Shown: positions 61,494-64,000 of the stretch, piece after piece | Position numbering within the stretch: the first letter of the stretch is position 1 | Layout: every line of letters starts with the position of its first letter | Assembly: GCF_049686335.1 (NCBI RefSeq) | Contig: NZ_JBAVHX010000004.1 | Coordinates: 682,001-746,000, forward strand | DNA length: 64,000 bases | Direction of reading: 5' to 3' | Origin: Buttiauxella sp049686335 | GTDB taxonomy: Bacteria; Pseudomonadota; Gammaproteobacteria; Enterobacterales; Enterobacteriaceae | Translations under genes and position numbers: made by a program | The notes under the pieces: model-generated | What the model saw: the letters and a program-made list of their open reading frames with translations, nothing else | Database searches by the model: none | What the model was told of the DNA's origin: nothing

Positions 61494-62639
61494 ATGAGTT
61501 TGAATATGTTCTGGTTCTTACCTACCCATGGCGATGGCCATTACTTAGGCAGCAATGATGCGGCGCGTCCGGTTGACCACGGTTATCTGCAACAAATTGC
61601 CCAGGCAGCGGACAGACTGGGCTTTACCGGTGTGCTGATCCCGACGGGCCGTTCTTGCGAAGATGCGTGGTTAGTTGCCGCATCCATGATCCCGGTGACG
61701 CAGCGTTTGAAATTCCTGGTCGCTCTGCGCCCGAGTGTTGTCTCGCCAACCGTGGCAGCTCGTCAGGCGGCAACCCTCGACAGACTGTCAAACGGCAGGG
61801 CTTTGTTTAACCTGGTTACCGGGAGTGATCCTGAAGAGTTAGCCGCAGACGGCGTGTTCCTCAATCATACGGAACGTTATGAAGCTTCCGCCGAATTTAC
61901 TCGCATCTGGCGCAGCCTGCTGGAAGGTGAAACGGTTGATTACGAAGGCAAACATATTCAGGTCAAAGGGGCAAAATTGTTGTTCCCACCTGTGCAGCAA
62001 CCACGTCCACCGCTTTACTTTGGCGGGTCATCTGATGTGGCTCAAGACCTGGCTGCCGAGCAGGTTGATCTCTATCTGACCTGGGGCGAACCGCCCCATC
62101 TGGTGAAAGAGAAAATCGAGCAAGTTCGCGCTAAAGCTGCCGCGCAAGGGCGCACTGTGCGTTTCGGTATTCGTCTTCACGTGATTGTGCGTGAAACTAA
62201 TCAAGAAGCGTGGGATGCGGCCAATCGTCTGATTTCACAGTTGGATGATGAAACCATTGCCAAAGCGCAGGCTGCTTTCGCCCGCACAGATTCAGTCGGC
62301 CAGCATCGTATGGCTGCGTTGCACGGTGGCAAGCGTGACAATCTGGAGATAAGCCCGAACCTGTGGGCAGGGGTGGGTCTGGTACGTGGCGGTGCAGGTA
62401 CTGCGCTGGTCGGGGATGGCCCAACCGTGGCCGAACGCATTAACGAGTACGCCGCACTGGGTATCGACAGCTTTATTCTTTCCGGTTATCCGCATCTGGA
62501 AGAGGCTTATCGCGTCGGTGAGTTGCTGTTCCCACACCTTGATGTCGCCATTCCGCAAATTCCACAACCGCGCCAGATCCATGAGAAAGGCGAAGTGGTG
62601 GCGAATGACTTTATTCCGCGCAAAGTCGCGCAAAGCTAA
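61494..62639 (+). CDS. ssuD: FMNH2-dependent alkanesulfonate monooxygenase SsuD
   Basis: A 381-residue luciferase-like enzyme that releases sulfite from C2-C10 alkanesulfonates. Typical parts: MSLNMFWFLPTHGDGHYLGS, LIPTGRSCEDAW with the active-site cysteine region, and NLVTGSDPEELAADG. AAGGAG directly precedes the ATG. It is separated from ssuA by an ERIC repeat and followed by ssuC after 10 bases. Confidence 0.96.
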   Translation: MSLNMFWFLPTHGDGHYLGSNDAARPVDHGYLQQIAQAADRLGFTGVLIPTGRSCEDAWLVAASMIPVTQRLKFLVALRPSVVSPTVAARQAATLDRLSNGRALFNLVTGSDPEELAADGVFLNHTERYEASAEFTRIWRSLLEGETVDYEGKHIQVKGAKLLFPPVQQPRPPLYFGGSSDVAQDLAAEQVDLYLTWGEPPHLVKEKIEQVRAKAAAQGRTVRFGIRLHVIVRETNQEAWDAANRLISQLDDETIAKAQAAFARTDSVGQHRMAALHGGKRDNLEISPNLWAGVGLVRGGAGTALVGDGPTVAERINEYAALGIDSFILSGYPHLEEAYRVGELLFPHLDVAIPQIPQPRQIHEKGEVVANDFIPRKVAQS

Positions 62640-62649
62640 GGAGCCGCCC

Positions 62650-63441
62650 ATGACACCTTCAACGCACAAACTGTTGTTGAGACTTGCCCCGTGGGCGCTG
62701 CCGGTTGCCATTATCGCAATCTGGCAACTCTCGTCGAGTGCAGGCTGGCTCTCAAATCGCATCCTCCCTTCGCCAGAAGGGGTGGTTGTCGCATTCTGGA
62801 ACCTCTCAGCCAGCGGCGAATTGTGGCAGCACCTGGCTATCAGTTCCTGGCGTGCGGTGATTGGTTTCAGTATCGGCGGTTCTTTGGGATTAATACTGGG
62901 GCTGATTAGCGGGCTCTCCCGTTGGGGGGAGCGTTTGCTGGATAGCTCCATTCAAATGTTACGTAACGTTCCGCATCTGGCGCTGATCCCGTTGGTGATT
63001 CTGTGGTTCGGTATTGATGAGTCAGCGAAAATTTTCCTCGTCGCGTTGGGGACCTTGTTCCCGATTTACATCAATACCTGGCACGGTATCCGCAACATCG
63101 ACCAGGGCTTGCTGGAGATGGCACGCAGCTACGGATTGTCCGGTTTCAGCCTGTTCGCTCAGGTAATTGTGCCAGGCGCACTTCCTTCGATTATGGTCGG
63201 GATCCGTTTCGCCCTCGGACTGATGTGGCTGACGTTAATCGTGGCAGAAACCATTTCTGCTAACTCAGGGATTGGCTATCTGGCGATGAATGCCCGTGAG
63301 TTCCTGCAAACCGATGTTGTCGTGGTCGCCATTATTCTTTATGCCTTGCTCGGCAAGCTCGCTGATATTAGCGCGCAATTACTCGAACGTGTCTGGCTTC
63401 GCTGGCACCCGGCTTACCAGTTACAGGAGGAGAACGCATGA
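62650..63441 (+). CDS. ssuC: Aliphatic sulfonate ABC permease SsuC
   Basis: A 263-residue inner-membrane permease, about six helices, with the coupling motif MARSYGLSGFSLFAQVIVPG (EAA-loop). It is almost the same as E. coli SsuC in SSAGWLSNRILPSPEGVVVA and later. The frame is open back to 62386, inside ssuD, but homology and AAGGAG set the ATG at 62650. ATGA overlap with ssuB. Confidence 0.95.
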   Translation: MTPSTHKLLLRLAPWALPVAIIAIWQLSSSAGWLSNRILPSPEGVVVAFWNLSASGELWQHLAISSWRAVIGFSIGGSLGLILGLISGLSRWGERLLDSSIQMLRNVPHLALIPLVILWFGIDESAKIFLVALGTLFPIYINTWHGIRNIDQGLLEMARSYGLSGFSLFAQVIVPGALPSIMVGIRFALGLMWLTLIVAETISANSGIGYLAMNAREFLQTDVVVVAIILYALLGKLADISAQLLERVWLRWHPAYQLQEENA

Positions 63442-64000
63442 ATACCGCTCGTTTAAACCAGGGGACTCCCCTACTCCTTAACAACGTGACCAAACGTTAC
63501 GGCGATAAAACGATTCTTGATGAGCTGGAATTACGCATTCCCGCCGGGCAGTTTGTTGCCGTGGTCGGGCGTAGCGGCGGTGGTAAGAGTACGTTGTTGC
63601 GTCTGCTTGCAGGGCTTGAAAATCCCAATGGCGGCACGTTGAATGCCGGTAACGCGCCGCTTCGTGAAAGCCAGGATGAAACCCGCTTAATGTTTCAGGA
63701 TGCGCGCCTGCTGCCGTGGAAATCCGTGATTAATAATGTGGGGCTGGGACTGAAAGGAAACTGGAAAGAGGCAGCAACGAAGGCGCTGGAAGCGGTTGGG
63801 CTTGCCAATCGTGCTAATGAATGGCCGGCCGCCCTGTCCGGTGGTCAGAAACAGCGTGTGGCGCTGGCTCGGGCGCTGATTCATCGCCCACGTCTGTTGT
63901 TACTTGATGAGCCATTAGGTGCGCTGGATGCCCTGACGCGCATCGAAATGCAGGAGTTAATTGTTTCTCTGTGGCAGGAACATGGCTTTACGGTGTTGCT
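63438..64000 (+). CDS. ssuB: Aliphatic sulfonate ABC ATPase SsuB, partial
   Basis: The first 187 residues of the ATPase; the gene runs off the window. Walker A GRSGGGKST, signature LSGGQKQRVALARAL and Walker B LLLLDEPLGALD are visible. It drives SsuC. AGGAGGAG precedes the ATG, which overlaps the ssuC stop. Confidence 0.95.
   Translation, partial: MNTARLNQGTPLLLNNVTKRYGDKTILDELELRIPAGQFVAVVGRSGGGKSTLLRLLAGLENPNGGTLNAGNAPLRESQDETRLMFQDARLLPWKSVINNVGLGLKGNWKEAATKALEAVGLANRANEWPAALSGGQKQRVALARALIHRPRLLLLDEPLGALDALTRIEMQELIVSLWQEHGFTVL

Noticed and set aside
1..64000. CRISPR arrays, insertion sequences, integrases, toxin-antitoxin pairs and matS sites.
   Set aside because: I looked for evenly spaced repeats, transposase or recombinase motifs, and GTGAC-N3-GTCAC patterns and found none that hold.

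Overview
The window is a piece of an Enterobacteriaceae chromosome. The right half (about 30.9-64 kb) follows the Escherichia coli order around ompA almost gene for gene: serT, yccA, tusE, yccX, rlmI, hspQ, yccU, csgI, mgsA, helD, yccF, yccS, sxy, sulA, ompA, matP, lonH, fabA, rmf, pqiCBA, uup, rlmL, ycbX, zapC, pyrD and ssuEADCB. Proteins there are close to E. coli in length and sequence but clearly not E. coli. I cannot fix the genus; a relative such as Buttiauxella or Kluyvera would fit.

The left half (1-30.8 kb) is accessory. It starts inside a second flagellar locus of the lateral (Flag-2) type: the 5' part of fliE and the sigma-54 activator lafK on the minus strand, then an intact, tightly overlapping export/switch operon fliM-fliN-fliP-fliQ-fliR-flhB-flhA on the plus strand. 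A good sigma-54 (-24/-12) promoter candidate lies 53 bases before fliM. Convergent to flhA is a three-gene cyclic-di-GMP module (membrane GGDEF cyclase, then two EAL proteins). Divergent from that is an UlaA/SgaT-type PTS IIC transporter with no IIA or IIB gene nearby.

From 13.2 to 26.9 kb there is a complete anaerobic citrate fermentation locus. It has citX-citG on the plus strand, then a second citG and citF-citE-citD-citC on the minus strand. From the shared 260-base control region citS-oadG-oadA-oadB-citA-citB runs the other way. CitS brings in citrate with Na+. The CitDEF lyase is activated by CitC and by the prosthetic group made and attached by CitG and CitX, and it splits citrate to acetate and oxaloacetate. 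OadGAB decarboxylates oxaloacetate and exports Na+. CitAB senses citrate.

Just after citB lies an 81-base relic of the 3' end of the PTS transporter gene found at the other side of the cit block. The whole 13.8 kb citrate block is therefore bracketed by two copies of one sequence, the right one decayed and with an internal deletion between 10-base direct repeats. A small Arg/Asp-rich exported protein and a 1078-residue multi-PAS/GAF diguanylate cyclase fill the space up to serT. The tRNA 3' end faces the accessory block.

Other points of note: two ERIC repeats, one splitting ssuA from ssuD; an A instead of the usual G discriminator in tRNA-Ser(UGA); two unlike CitG paralogues; a short FliM without the CheY-binding N-terminus; and readable LexA, PurR, CpxR, FadR, FabR and heat-shock signals at the expected core genes.
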